From DATAOG01 sp963798075 (lineage in GTDB: Bacteria > Pseudomonadota > Alphaproteobacteria > Geminicoccales > Geminicoccaceae): a stretch of 64,000 nucleotides of DNA. The DNA is taken from assembly GCA_963798075.1 (NCBI GenBank), contig CAWCRU010000040.1, positions 33,486 through 97,485 of the forward strand, in the 5' to 3' direction. A model generated the notes under the pieces. It searched no databases. It was given only the letters and a program-made list of their open reading frames with translations, and was not told the DNA's origin. Both the position numbers and the translations under genes were made by a program. Positions 26,798 to 35,235 of this stretch are shown piece by piece. Within the stretch, counting starts at the first letter, position 1. The number at the start of each line of letters is the position of its first letter.

Positions 26798-28311
26798 TGA
26801 CCGCACTCGCAACCTCGGTCCCGATCGGCGTGGTCGGCGCCGGCACGATGGGCGCCGGCATCGCGCAGGTCGCAGCTACCGCCGGCCACCGCGTGCTGCT
26901 CTACGATGGCGCGCAGGCTGCGATCGAAGCGGCGCTCGAGCACATCGAGGCGGCGCTCGAGCGCGCCGAAGCCCGGGGGCGCATCAACGCCAACCAGCGC
27001 GCCTCGACCTTCGCCCGGATCACGGCCTGCCACGGCCTCGACGCGCTGGCACCCGCCGGCCTCGTGATCGAGGCGATCGTCGAGGACCTGGAAGCCAAGC
27101 GCAAGCTGCTCGAGGCGCTCGAGGTCTTCCTCGATCCGAAGGCGATCCTCGCCAGCAACACCTCCTCGCTCTCGATCACGGCCCTTGCGGCCGGATTGCA
27201 GCATCCGGAGCGCGTGGTTGGCATGCATTTTTTCAATCCCGCCCCGCGCATGGCGCTGGTCGAGGTCGTGCGCGGCCTCGCGAGCGCGCAGGAGGCGGTC
27301 GCGACCGCGGTCGCGACCGCGGACGCCTGGGGCAAGACCGCGGTCGAGGTGCGCTCGACGCCGGGCTTCATCGTCAACCGGGTCGCCCGGCCGTTCTACG
27401 GCGAGGCGCTGCGCGCGCTGAGCGAAGGTGCTGCCGGTGTCGCCACGATCGATGCCGTGATGCGCGAGGCGGGCGGCTTCCGCATGGGCCCGTTCGAGCT
27501 CATGGATCTGATCGGCCTCGACGTCAATCTCGCGGTCAGCCGCCAGATCCACGAGGCGTACCACCATGATCCGCGCTACACGCCGTCCTTGATCCAACGC
27601 GATCTGGTCGCTGCCGGCCGGCTCGGGCGCAAGGCCGGGCGCGGCTTCTACGACCATGCCGAGGGCGCCGGCGGGACTTCCGCGCAAACCGCGCCGCCGG
27701 CATCGCCGCCCGCGGGGATCGTGGTCGAGGGCGAGCTCGGACTGGCCGAGGCCCTCCTGCCGCGGTTCAAGGCGGCGGGCGTCACGATCGATCGGCGCTC
27801 CGGCGAAGGCCTGATCCGGATCGGCCAGCTGCGCCTGGTCCGGACCGACGGCCGCGGCGCCACGGTCTGGAGCTACATGCTCGACCGGCCGGTCGCGACC
27901 TTCGACCTCGCGCTCGACTATGCCGGCTGCAAGCGGCTCGCCGTCGCCTGCGCCGATCAGACCGGGATCGAGCAGCTGCAGCCCGCGATCGGGCTCCTGC
28001 AGGCGGCCGGCATCGAGGTCTCGGTGATCGACGACCTGCCGGGCCTCCTCGTCATGCGCACGGTCTGCATGCTGGCGAACGAAGCGGCCGAGGCGGTCCA
28101 GGCAGGCGTCGCGGGCGCCGCCGCGATCGACACCGCGATGCGGCTCGGCGTCAACTATCCGCGCGGGCCGCTCGAATGGGCCCAGGCGATCGGCCTCAAG
28201 ACGGTGCTCGAGGTCCTGGACCACCTGGCCCGCAGCTACGGCGAGGACCGCTATCGGGCGGCTTGGCTGCTGCGCCGCAAGGTCATGGCCAAAGGCGGCT
28301 TTCTTGACTGA
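26797..28311 (+). CDS. paaH: 3-hydroxyacyl-CoA dehydrogenase, PaaH type
   Basis: A 504-residue NAD-dependent dehydrogenase acting late in phenylacetate ring degradation (3-hydroxyadipyl-CoA oxidation). Rossmann motif GVVGAGTMGAGIAQVAATAG, then EAIVEDLEAKRKLL, SNTSSLSITALA, catalytic-His region GMHFFNPAPRMALVEVV, and the C-terminal dimer domain with GRKAGRGFYDH. A second, shorter 3HCDH_C-like domain (residues about 400-500) is usual for PaaH. It overlaps its neighbours on both sides. Confidence 0.9.
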   Translation: MTALATSVPIGVVGAGTMGAGIAQVAATAGHRVLLYDGAQAAIEAALEHIEAALERAEARGRINANQRASTFARITACHGLDALAPAGLVIEAIVEDLEAKRKLLEALEVFLDPKAILASNTSSLSITALAAGLQHPERVVGMHFFNPAPRMALVEVVRGLASAQEAVATAVATADAWGKTAVEVRSTPGFIVNRVARPFYGEALRALSEGAAGVATIDAVMREAGGFRMGPFELMDLIGLDVNLAVSRQIHEAYHHDPRYTPSLIQRDLVAAGRLGRKAGRGFYDHAEGAGGTSAQTAPPASPPAGIVVEGELGLAEALLPRFKAAGVTIDRRSGEGLIRIGQLRLVRTDGRGATVWSYMLDRPVATFDLALDYAGCKRLAVACADQTGIEQLQPAIGLLQAAGIEVSVIDDLPGLLVMRTVCMLANEAAEAVQAGVAGAAAIDTAMRLGVNYPRGPLEWAQAIGLKTVLEVLDHLARSYGEDRYRAAWLLRRKVMAKGGFLD

Positions 28312-28750
28312 CCAGGCGATGCAGCGCCTGGCCGAGGCGGTTCGGGATGGCATGTATGCGAGCGACCACGCCGCCCGGGCGCTCGGCATCACCGTCGAAG
28401 CGGTGGGCCCCGGCTTCGCGCGCTGCCGGATGGCCGTCCGCCAGGACATGCTGAACGGCCACGACACCTGCCACGGCGGCATCACCTTCACGCTCGCCGA
28501 CTGCGCCTTTGCCTACGCCTGCAACGCGTGCAACCGGACAACCGTGGCTCTGGGCGCCCAGATCAGCTTCCTCGCCCCGGCGCGCGCGGGCGACGTCCTG
28601 ATCGCCACCGCCCGCGAGCAGAGCCGGGCCGGCCGCACCGGCGTCTACGACGTCGAGGTCAGCACCGCGGATGCGACCAGGGTCGCGCTCTTCCGCGGCA
28701 CCTCCTACGAGATCCGGGGTGCGGTCGTGCCCGGCCTCGCAGCGGATTGA
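28304..28750 (+). CDS. paaI: Hydroxyphenylacetyl-CoA thioesterase, PaaI type
   Basis: A 148-residue hotdog-fold thioesterase. The core helix block is DMLNGHDTCHGGITFTLADCAFAYACN, whose LNGHxTCHGG stretch with an acidic residue downstream is diagnostic of PaaI. It releases CoA from dead-end phenylacetate intermediates. The start is probably TTG 28304, overlapping the paaH stop by 8 bp; ATG 28319 is an alternative. Confidence 0.9.
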   Translation: MTDQAMQRLAEAVRDGMYASDHAARALGITVEAVGPGFARCRMAVRQDMLNGHDTCHGGITFTLADCAFAYACNACNRTTVALGAQISFLAPARAGDVLIATAREQSRAGRTGVYDVEVSTADATRVALFRGTSYEIRGAVVPGLAAD

Positions 28751-28761
28751 GCGGGGCTCGG

Positions 28762-30073
28762 ATGGCGGGGCGCGCGCCCGAGCGCCGCGAGCTCGACCCG
28801 ATCGAGATCGCATCCCGCGACGAGATCGCGGCCCTGCAGCTTCGCCGTCTCAAAGCGACGCTGCGGCGGGTCCATGAGCAGGTCCCGCACTACCGGGTGG
28901 CGTTCGAGCAGGCGGCCGTTCACCCGGACGACCTGCGCGAGCTTGCGGACCTCGAGAAATTCCCGTTCACGACCAAGGACGATCTGCGCCGGCAGTACCC
29001 GTTCGGCATGTTGGCGGTGCCGCGCTCGGAGGTGCTGCGCCTGCACGCCTCGTCCGGCACCACCGGCAAGCCGACCGTGGTGGGCTATACGCGCCGCGAC
29101 ATCGAGGTGTGGGCCGAGGTCTGCGCGCGCTCGATCCGGGCATGCGGGCGGGCACGCGGGCGATCTCGTGCACGTGGTCTACGGCTACGGCCTGTTCACG
29201 GGCGGGCTCGGGGCGCACTACGGCGCCGAGCGCCTGGGCTGCACCGTCGTGCCGATGTCGGGCGGCATGACCGAGCGCCAGGTCCAGCTGATCGCCGACT
29301 TCCGGCCCGACATCATCATGGTGACGCCCTCCTACATGCTGGCGATCGGTGACGAGTTCGTCCGCCAGGGCCTGGAGCCCGCCGCGTGCTCGCTCAGGAT
29401 CGGGATCTTCGGCGCCGAGCCCTGGACGCTCGCGATGCGCCAGGAGATCGAGGCCCGCTTCGCGATCGACGCCCTCGACATCTACGGCCTCTCGGAGGTG
29501 ATCGGCCCGGGCGTCGCCAACGAGTGCATCGAGACCAAGGACGGCCTGCACATCTGGGAGGACCATTTCTATCCGGAGGTCGTCGACCCGGCGACCGGGG
29601 CGCCCTTGCCGGACGGCGAGCCGGGCGAGCTGGTCCTGACCACGCTGACCAAAGAGGCGATGCCCGTGATCCGCTACCGGACCCGCGACCTCACGCGCCT
29701 CCTGCCCGGCAGCGCCCGCAGCATGCGCCGGATGGCCAAGGTCACGGGCCGCTCCGACGACATGCTGATCATCCGCGGCGTCAACCTTTTCCCCACCCAG
29801 ATCGAGGAGCTGATCCTCGAGGACCCCCGCCTGACCCCGCACTACCTGCTCGAGCTCCGCCGTCAAGGCCGGCTCGATGCGCTCAAGGTGATCGTCGAAG
29901 CCAAGCCCGATGCGGCCGACGCGGAAACCCGGACCGCAGCTGGCGTCGAGCTGATCCAACACATCAAGTCGCGGATCGGGGTCATGACCGAGGTCACCGT
30001 GGTCGAGCCGGGAGCGGTCGACCGCTCCCTTGGCAAAGCCAGGCGGATAATCGATCTTAGGCCCAGGACCTGA
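28762..30073 (+). CDS. paaK: Phenylacetate-CoA ligase, frameshifted
   Basis: This adenylate-forming ligase activates phenylacetate to phenylacetyl-CoA, the entry step of the pathway. The first frame from ATG 28762 shows FPFTTKDDLRRQYPFGMLAV and the nucleotide loop LHASSGTTGKPTVVGYT. Near 29140-29160 the frame changes, and the remainder, GDLVHVVYGYGLFTGGLGAH, MSGGMTERQ, IFGAEPW, DIYGLSEVIGPG, SDDMLIIRGVNLFPTQIEE, runs to 30073. Repaired length is about 437 residues, normal for PaaK. It lies 11 bp after paaI. Confidence 0.9.
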
Positions 30074-30091
30074 AGTCTCGCCGGAACCGTC

Positions 30092-30454
30092 ATGGCCGAC
30101 GCCCTCGCCAAACGCAGGATCGAGCAGGAGATCGCCGATCTCCTGGCCGACCTCAAGCGCCGCCTGGAGCGCCGCTTCGGCGACCGCTTCATCGCGCTCT
30201 ACCTGTTCGGCTCGCGCGCCCGCGGCGATCACGAACCCGACAGCGACGTCGACGTCGCCGTGGTGCTCGATCAGAAGCTGCCGCGGCCTTATGGGGCCAA
30301 ATGTCAGCTGCTCGACGACACCTACGAGCTCATGCTCGCGACCGGCTACTACATCCAGCCCTGGGCATTGGAGAAGGGTGCGCTGGAACACCCCGATGCC
30401 CATCCCAGCCCGCAGATCAGCCGCGCCGTGCTCCGTGACGGGCTCAGGATATGA
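30092..30454 (+). CDS. MNT-family nucleotidyltransferase (antitoxin-like)
   Basis: A 120-residue minimal nucleotidyltransferase. The active-site motif is LFGSRARGDHEPDSDVDVAV (GS...DxD), complete with both metal-binding aspartates. The next gene encodes a HEPN protein and overlaps by 4 bp, giving the classic MNT/HEPN pair, in which MNT proteins can act as antitoxins by AMP-modifying the HEPN RNase. Whether this pair acts so is inference from the family. Confidence 0.85.
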   Translation: MADALAKRRIEQEIADLLADLKRRLERRFGDRFIALYLFGSRARGDHEPDSDVDVAVVLDQKLPRPYGAKCQLLDDTYELMLATGYYIQPWALEKGALEHPDAHPSPQISRAVLRDGLRI

Positions 30455-30858
30455 CGCCCCACGACTCTCTGGCAAAGGCTCTCCGAGCGCGAGAGTCGGC
30501 GCAGCTTCTGCTCGAAGCCGGCGATCCCGTCGGTGCGGTCAACCGCGCCTACTACTCGATGTTCTACGCTGCACACGCTGCGCTGGCCCACATCGGGGTC
30601 CAGGCGCCCAGCGGCAAACACGGGACATTGGTCTCGAGGTTCGGGGAGCATCTGGTCAAGGCGGGACGAGTGCCGGATCACTTCGGTCGCTGGCTCAATC
30701 AGGCGCTGGAGCTGCGTTCCACCGGCGACTACGGCGACGATTCCCCGGATCCGAACGAGACCAACGAAATTCTCGCAAGAGCCGATGCTTTGCTCACGAC
30801 CGTCAAGGACCTGCTGGCGGCGCCGCCGCCCGTCAAGCCGCGCGGACGTCGAGCTTGA
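30451..30858 (+). CDS. HEPN-domain protein (toxin-like)
   Basis: A 135-residue all-helical protein. The HEPN signature helix is AGDPVGAVNRAYYSMFYAAHAAL, and a second conserved stretch is SGKHGTLVSRFGEHLVKAGRVP, which holds an Arg-x3-His. It is encoded with the MNT gene and probably binds it. Its 3' end overlaps the convergent mlaF gene by 26 bp, so its basic tail (PPPVKPRGRRA) is encoded in DNA that also encodes the MlaF C-terminus. Confidence 0.85.
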   Translation: MTPHDSLAKALRARESAQLLLEAGDPVGAVNRAYYSMFYAAHAALAHIGVQAPSGKHGTLVSRFGEHLVKAGRVPDHFGRWLNQALELRSTGDYGDDSPDPNETNEILARADALLTTVKDLLAAPPPVKPRGRRA

Positions 30859-31612
30859 TCGGGCCGTCGGCGCGGCCGTGGATGAACTGGTCGACGTAAG
30901 GGTTGCCGCTCGTGTCGATCTGGCCGACCGGGCCCTGCCAGATGATCTTGCCCTGATAGAGCATGGCGACCCGGTCGGCGATTTTGCGCGCGCTCGCCAG
31001 ATCGTGGGTGATCGAGAGCGCGGTTGCCCCCAGCCGCCGGACCGCGCTTGCGATCAGCTCGTTGATCACGTCCGCCATGATCGGGTCGAGGCCGGTCGTC
31101 GGCTCGTCGAAGAACAGGATCTCGGGCTGGCTCGCGATCGCGCGCGCGAGGCCGACCCGCTTTTGCATCCCGCCCGAGAGCTCGGCAGGTGCCAGGTCCG
31201 CGACCTCGGGCGGCAGCCCGACCCGACCCAGAACCTCGATCGCCCGTTCCCTCGCCTCGGGCCGGGGCAGCCTCTTGACCTGGAGCAGGCCGAAGGCCAC
31301 GTTCTCCCAGACCGGCAGGCTGTCGAACAGGGCCGAGCCCTGGAACAGCATGCCGAACTTCTGCATCACCTCCTCGCGCGCCCGGCGCGACAGGCGGGTG
31401 ACCTCCTGGCCGTCGATCTCGATCGAGCCCCGGTCCGGCTGCAGGATGCCCAAGATGCACTTCAACAGCACCGACTTGCCGGTGCCCGAGCCGCCGATCA
31501 CGACCACCGACTCGCCCCGCCCGACGTCGAGGTCGAGGCCTTCCAGCACCTGCTTGGGGCCGAACCGCTTGTACAGGCCCCGAACCCTGATCTTGGGCGG
31601 GTTCTCGCTCAT
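30833..31612 (-). CDS. mlaF: Phospholipid/lipid ABC transporter ATPase, MlaF type
   Basis: A 259-residue ATPase of the outer-membrane lipid asymmetry transporter. Walker A GGSGTGKSVLLKCILG, signature LSGGMQKRVGLARAIA, Walker B ILFFDEPTTGLDPIMADVIN, and switch His in SITHDLASARK. The SGGMxKR form and DPIMADVIN are typical of MlaF/Ttg2A. It overlaps mlaE by 4 bp. No mlaD, mlaC or mlaB follows here; the neighbour is the convergent HEPN gene. Confidence 0.92.
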   Translation of the reverse strand: MSENPPKIRVRGLYKRFGPKQVLEGLDLDVGRGESVVVIGGSGTGKSVLLKCILGILQPDRGSIEIDGQEVTRLSRRAREEVMQKFGMLFQGSALFDSLPVWENVAFGLLQVKRLPRPEARERAIEVLGRVGLPPEVADLAPAELSGGMQKRVGLARAIASQPEILFFDEPTTGLDPIMADVINELIASAVRRLGATALSITHDLASARKIADRVAMLYQGKIIWQGPVGQIDTSGNPYVDQFIHGRADGPIKLDVRAA

Positions 31613-32382
31613 TTGCTGAAGAACATCTGGGTGACCGCGTAGTTGGCGGTCAGGATCAGGATCGAGGCCGAGACCACGGCCTTGGTGGTCGCAGCACCCA
31701 CCCCTTGGGCGCCGCCCTTGGAGTGGTAACCCTGATAGCAGCCCATGAGCGCTACCAGGAAGCCGAACACCGCGGCCTTGACCAGCCCGGAGATCACGTC
31801 CTCGGGCTCCAGGAACTCGAAGGTCCGGTTGATGTACTCGTAGGGCCCGAAGCCGAGCTTGTAGATGCCGATCAGGTAGCCGCCGAACACGCCGATGATG
31901 TCGGCCACGACCACCAGCAGCGGCAGCATCAAAAGGCCCGCCAGCAGCCGCGGCCAGACCAGATATTTGTAGGGATCGGTCGAGAGCGTGGTCAGCGCGT
32001 CGATCTGCTCGGTGACCCGCATGGTGCCGATCTCGGCCGCCATCGAGGCGCCGACCCGGCCGGCGACCATGAGGCCCGCGAGCACCGGCCCGAGCTCGCG
32101 GGTCATCGACAAGACGACGATGGTCGCGACCGCGCTCTGCGCCTCGAAGCGGGCAAAGCCCGTGTGGCTCTGGAGCGCCAGCACCATGCCGGTGAAGATC
32201 GCGGTCAGGCCGACCACCGGCAGCGAGTAATAGCCGATGTCGATCATCTGGCGCAGGATCATGCGCGGATAGTAGGGCGCGCTGACGCCTTGCGCGATCG
32301 CGCGTCCGGCGAACCGGGTCAGATCGCCGATGCCGGCGAGGAAGTTCAAGAAGACGTGGCCGATGAGGGCGACCGGGTTCAT
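31609..32382 (-). CDS. mlaE: ABC transporter permease, MlaE type
   Basis: A 257-residue inner-membrane permease. Key blocks are QMIDIGYYSLPVVGLTAIFTGMVLALQ, SMTRELGPVLAGLMVAGRVGASMAAEIGTMRVTEQIDAL (the MlaE coupling region) and GCYQGYHSKGGAQGVGAATTKAVV. It partners with MlaF. It overlaps both alr and mlaF by 4 bp. Confidence 0.94.
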   Translation of the reverse strand: MNPVALIGHVFLNFLAGIGDLTRFAGRAIAQGVSAPYYPRMILRQMIDIGYYSLPVVGLTAIFTGMVLALQSHTGFARFEAQSAVATIVVLSMTRELGPVLAGLMVAGRVGASMAAEIGTMRVTEQIDALTTLSTDPYKYLVWPRLLAGLLMLPLLVVVADIIGVFGGYLIGIYKLGFGPYEYINRTFEFLEPEDVISGLVKAAVFGFLVALMGCYQGYHSKGGAQGVGAATTKAVVSASILILTANYAVTQMFFSK

Positions 32383-33491
32383 GCCGGGATCTCTCGCGGT
32401 TCGGGCGGGATATAGCGGCGCGCGAACCGGCTGCCAAGCCGCGTCAGCACCTCGTAGCCGATGGTGCCCGCCGCCGTCGCCAGCAGGTCGACCCCGTCTA
32501 GCCCGCCAATCAGGGTCGCCAGGGTGCCGGGGCGGACCGCATCCTGCGGCAGCGCCGAGACGTCGAGGGTGATCAGATCCATCGAGACCCGGCCCGCGAG
32601 CGGTACGACCTGGCCCGCGATCTTGGCGAAGGCCCGCCCGCCGGCGGCGCGCGGATAGCCGTCGGCATAGCCGAGGGGGATGGTCGCGATGCGCATGCCG
32701 GGGCGGGTCGCAAAGGTCGCGCCATAGCCGACCGTGCCCGGCGCCCGCACGTCGTGGACCTGCAGCACCGGGGCTTCGAGCGTGACCACGGGTGCCATCG
32801 GATTGGCGCGAGCCGGCGTCGGATTGACGCCATAGAGGGCCACGCCCGGCCGGCAGAGGTCGTAGTGGAAGGCCGGCCCGAGGAAGATCCCGGACGAGTT
32901 GGCAAGGCTCGCCCGGGCGCGCGGCAAATGCCGGCGCAGCTGCTCGAATCGCCCGCGCTGCTGCTCGTTCAAGGGATTGTCCGGTTCCTCGGCAGAGGCC
33001 AGATGGCTCATCACCAGGACCAGATCGAGCGCGCCGAGGGCGCTCGCATCGAGCTGCTCGACCTCGGCCGCGGCAAAGCCCAGCCGGCACATGCCGGTGT
33101 CGATGTGGAGCGCTGCCGGCAGCAGCTGGCCCGATTGACGCGCGTGGCCCGCCCAGCGGGCAAGGTCGCCCGGATGGTTCAGCACCGGGATCAGCTTGGC
33201 CTCGGCGGTGGCGGCCGCGCTCGCCGCCGGCAGGCCGTTCAGGACGTGGATCAGGGCGTCCGGCAGGCGGGCGCGCAACGCCCTGCCCTCGTCCAGGTCG
33301 GCTACGAAGAAGCGCCGGCAGCCGGCGCCCGCGAGTGCCGGCGCGAGCTCGGGCGCGCCCAGGCCATAGGCGTTCGCCTTGACCACCGCACCGACCTCGG
33401 CGCCCGGGGCCTCGCGCTGCAGGCGCCGGTAGTTGGCCGTGAGCGCGCCGAGATCGACCGTCAGGATCGCGCGGGACGCATCAGTGGCCAT
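32379..33491 (-). CDS. alr: Alanine racemase
   Basis: A 370-residue PLP enzyme that makes D-alanine for peptidoglycan. The PLP lysine is in GAVVKANAYGLGAPE (about residue 38), and the catalytic tyrosine is in GTVGYGATFATRPG. Also seen are HIDTGMCRLGF, SLANSSG and AGRVSMDLITLDVS. The start overlaps the dnaB 3' end by 11 bp, placing it in a dnaB-alr-mlaE-mlaF transcript. Confidence 0.95.
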   Translation of the reverse strand: MATDASRAILTVDLGALTANYRRLQREAPGAEVGAVVKANAYGLGAPELAPALAGAGCRRFFVADLDEGRALRARLPDALIHVLNGLPAASAAATAEAKLIPVLNHPGDLARWAGHARQSGQLLPAALHIDTGMCRLGFAAAEVEQLDASALGALDLVLVMSHLASAEEPDNPLNEQQRGRFEQLRRHLPRARASLANSSGIFLGPAFHYDLCRPGVALYGVNPTPARANPMAPVVTLEAPVLQVHDVRAPGTVGYGATFATRPGMRIATIPLGYADGYPRAAGGRAFAKIAGQVVPLAGRVSMDLITLDVSALPQDAVRPGTLATLIGGLDGVDLLATAAGTIGYEVLTRLGSRFARRYIPPEPREIPA

Positions 33492-34998
33492 TCACGATCA
33501 GGTCGCGAAATTCGAAGTTGCTGAAGCGCCCGCGCGCCGCGTCGAACGCCAGCTTGATCGAGCCGATCGGGCCGTTGCGCTGCTTGGCGATGATGAGATC
33601 GGAGATGCCCAGGCTCTTCTGGTACCGTTCCAGCCACTTGCGGTGCTCTTCCTCGTATTTGTCCTCGCTCTGGCCGGCGCGCGGCTGCGGCTCGGCCCGC
33701 TCCAGATAATATTCGTCGCGATAGACGAACATGACCACGTCGGCGTCCTGCTCGATCGCCCCGGACTCGCGCAGATCCGAGAGCTGCGGCCGCTTGTCCT
33801 CGCGCTGCTCGACCGCCCGCGAGAGCTGCGAGAGCGCGAGCACCGGGATGTTCAGCTCCTTGGCGATCGCCTTCAGGCCCTGGGTGATCTCGGCGATCTC
33901 CTGCACCCGGTTGGTCTGGGAGGAGCTGCTGACCGGTCGGACCAGCTGGAGGTAGTCGACCACCAGCGCCGACAGGCCGTGGCGGCGCTTGAGACGGCGG
34001 GCGCGGGTGCGCAGCGCCGCCACCGTCAGCGCCGGGGTGTCGTCGATGTAGAGCGCCCGGCTCGCCAGCTCCTGGCTGGCCCGGACCACCCGCTTGAAAT
34101 CGCTGTCCTTGAGCTTGCCGCGGCGCAGATCGTCCGAGCTCAGCTCGGCCTGGGCCGAGAGCAGGCGCATCGCCAGCTGCTCGGCCGACATCTCGAGCGA
34201 GAACAGGCCGACCGCATAGCGGCCGCCGGCCAGGCCCTCGGCCTCCGGTCCGACCGCCTTGCTGGCGGCGGCGTTGGCGGCGATCGTGACCGCGAGTGCT
34301 GTCTTGCCCATGCTCGGCCGGCCGGCCAGGATCACCAGATCCGAGGGCTGCAGACCGCCCAGCTTCTCGTCGAGATCGATCAGCCCGGTCGGCACGCCGG
34401 TCACCCGGCTGTCCTTGTGATAGGCCGCCTCGACCATGGTGATGGTGCTGGTCAGCACCGCTACGAAGTCGCGGAAGCCGCCCTCGAACTCGCCTTCCTG
34501 GGCGAGCTTGAACAGCTGCTGCTCGGCCGCCTCGATCTGCTCGCGCCCGCTCTCGGGCAGGCCCGGATCGTAGGCTTTGTTGACCACTTCCTCGCCGACG
34601 TGGATCAAGCCGCGCTTGAGGCCGAGGTCGTGCAGCAGGCGGCCGTAGTCGCCGGCGTTCAGGATCGTCTCGGCAGCGCGCGCGAGGCGGGCGAGGTAGC
34701 GCGCGCCGTCGAGCTCGCGCAGCGCCTCGTCCTCGTCGAACGCGACCTTGAGGGTGAGATGGTCGGCGAGCCTGCCGCTCTCGATCAGGCGCGCCATCGC
34801 CTCGAAGATCCGGCCGTGGACCGGCTCGTAGAAATGCTCCGGCCGCAGGAACTCCGCGACCCGGTGATAGGCCTCGTTGTTGATCAGGATCGCGCCGAGC
34901 AGCGCCTGCTCAGCCTCGATGTTGTGGGGTTGGGTGCGGAAGCCCGCCGGTGCCCGTGCCTCCAGGGCGTCCGGTTCGGACAGCAGATCAGTGCTCAT
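33481..34998 (-). CDS. dnaB: Replicative DNA helicase DnaB
   Basis: A 505-residue hexameric helicase. The N-terminal primase-binding domain is PHNIEAEQALLGAILINNEAY onward; the RecA-like domain has Walker A GRPSMGKTALAVTIA, Walker B LSALVVDYLQL, the H3 segment ALSQLSRAVEQREDKRPQLSDLRESGAIEQDADVV-like block and the arginine-finger region near RFSNFEF. First gene of the minus-strand block. Near-consensus DnaA boxes lie 43-64 bp upstream of its start. Confidence 0.96.
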   Translation of the reverse strand: MSTDLLSEPDALEARAPAGFRTQPHNIEAEQALLGAILINNEAYHRVAEFLRPEHFYEPVHGRIFEAMARLIESGRLADHLTLKVAFDEDEALRELDGARYLARLARAAETILNAGDYGRLLHDLGLKRGLIHVGEEVVNKAYDPGLPESGREQIEAAEQQLFKLAQEGEFEGGFRDFVAVLTSTITMVEAAYHKDSRVTGVPTGLIDLDEKLGGLQPSDLVILAGRPSMGKTALAVTIAANAAASKAVGPEAEGLAGGRYAVGLFSLEMSAEQLAMRLLSAQAELSSDDLRRGKLKDSDFKRVVRASQELASRALYIDDTPALTVAALRTRARRLKRRHGLSALVVDYLQLVRPVSSSSQTNRVQEIAEITQGLKAIAKELNIPVLALSQLSRAVEQREDKRPQLSDLRESGAIEQDADVVMFVYRDEYYLERAEPQPRAGQSEDKYEEEHRKWLERYQKSLGISDLIIAKQRNGPIGSIKLAFDAARGRFSNFEFRDLIVNGH

Positions 34999-35040
34999 GT
35001 CACGAAACTATCACGGGCCCGGATCACGGGGCGCGCTAAT

Positions 35041-35062
35041 TTGTCCACAACAGTGTGGATCA
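35041..35062. promoter_or_regulatory. Pair of inverted DnaA-box-like sites upstream of dnaB
   Basis: TTGTCCACA (35041-35049) and, on the other strand, TGATCCACA (35054-35062) each differ from the DnaA box TTATCCACA at one position. TCCACA-ACAG-TGTGGA forms a perfect palindrome. It lies 43 bp before the dnaB start, so DnaA control of dnaB is possible. Only two boxes are seen, too few for an origin. Confidence 0.45.
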
Positions 35063-35235
35063 CGGGGAGCGAAACCCACGGGATTTTGCCGATCCAGGGA
35101 TGCCGCGGGCGGGGCATCCGGCCGTGTCGGTCGGGCAACAGTCGCCGCGCCGATGGCGCGCCGATGTCAATTAGCGCTTGCTTTGCGCGCGGCTCTTGCC
35201 ACGCCGGCGCGAAGCCGCCTCGGCCGGCGGCGGGG

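Noticed and set aside
35041..35062. Chromosomal replication origin at the DnaA-box pair
   Set aside because: Only two imperfect boxes, no AT-rich unwinding region and no dnaA, hemE or parAB genes nearby.
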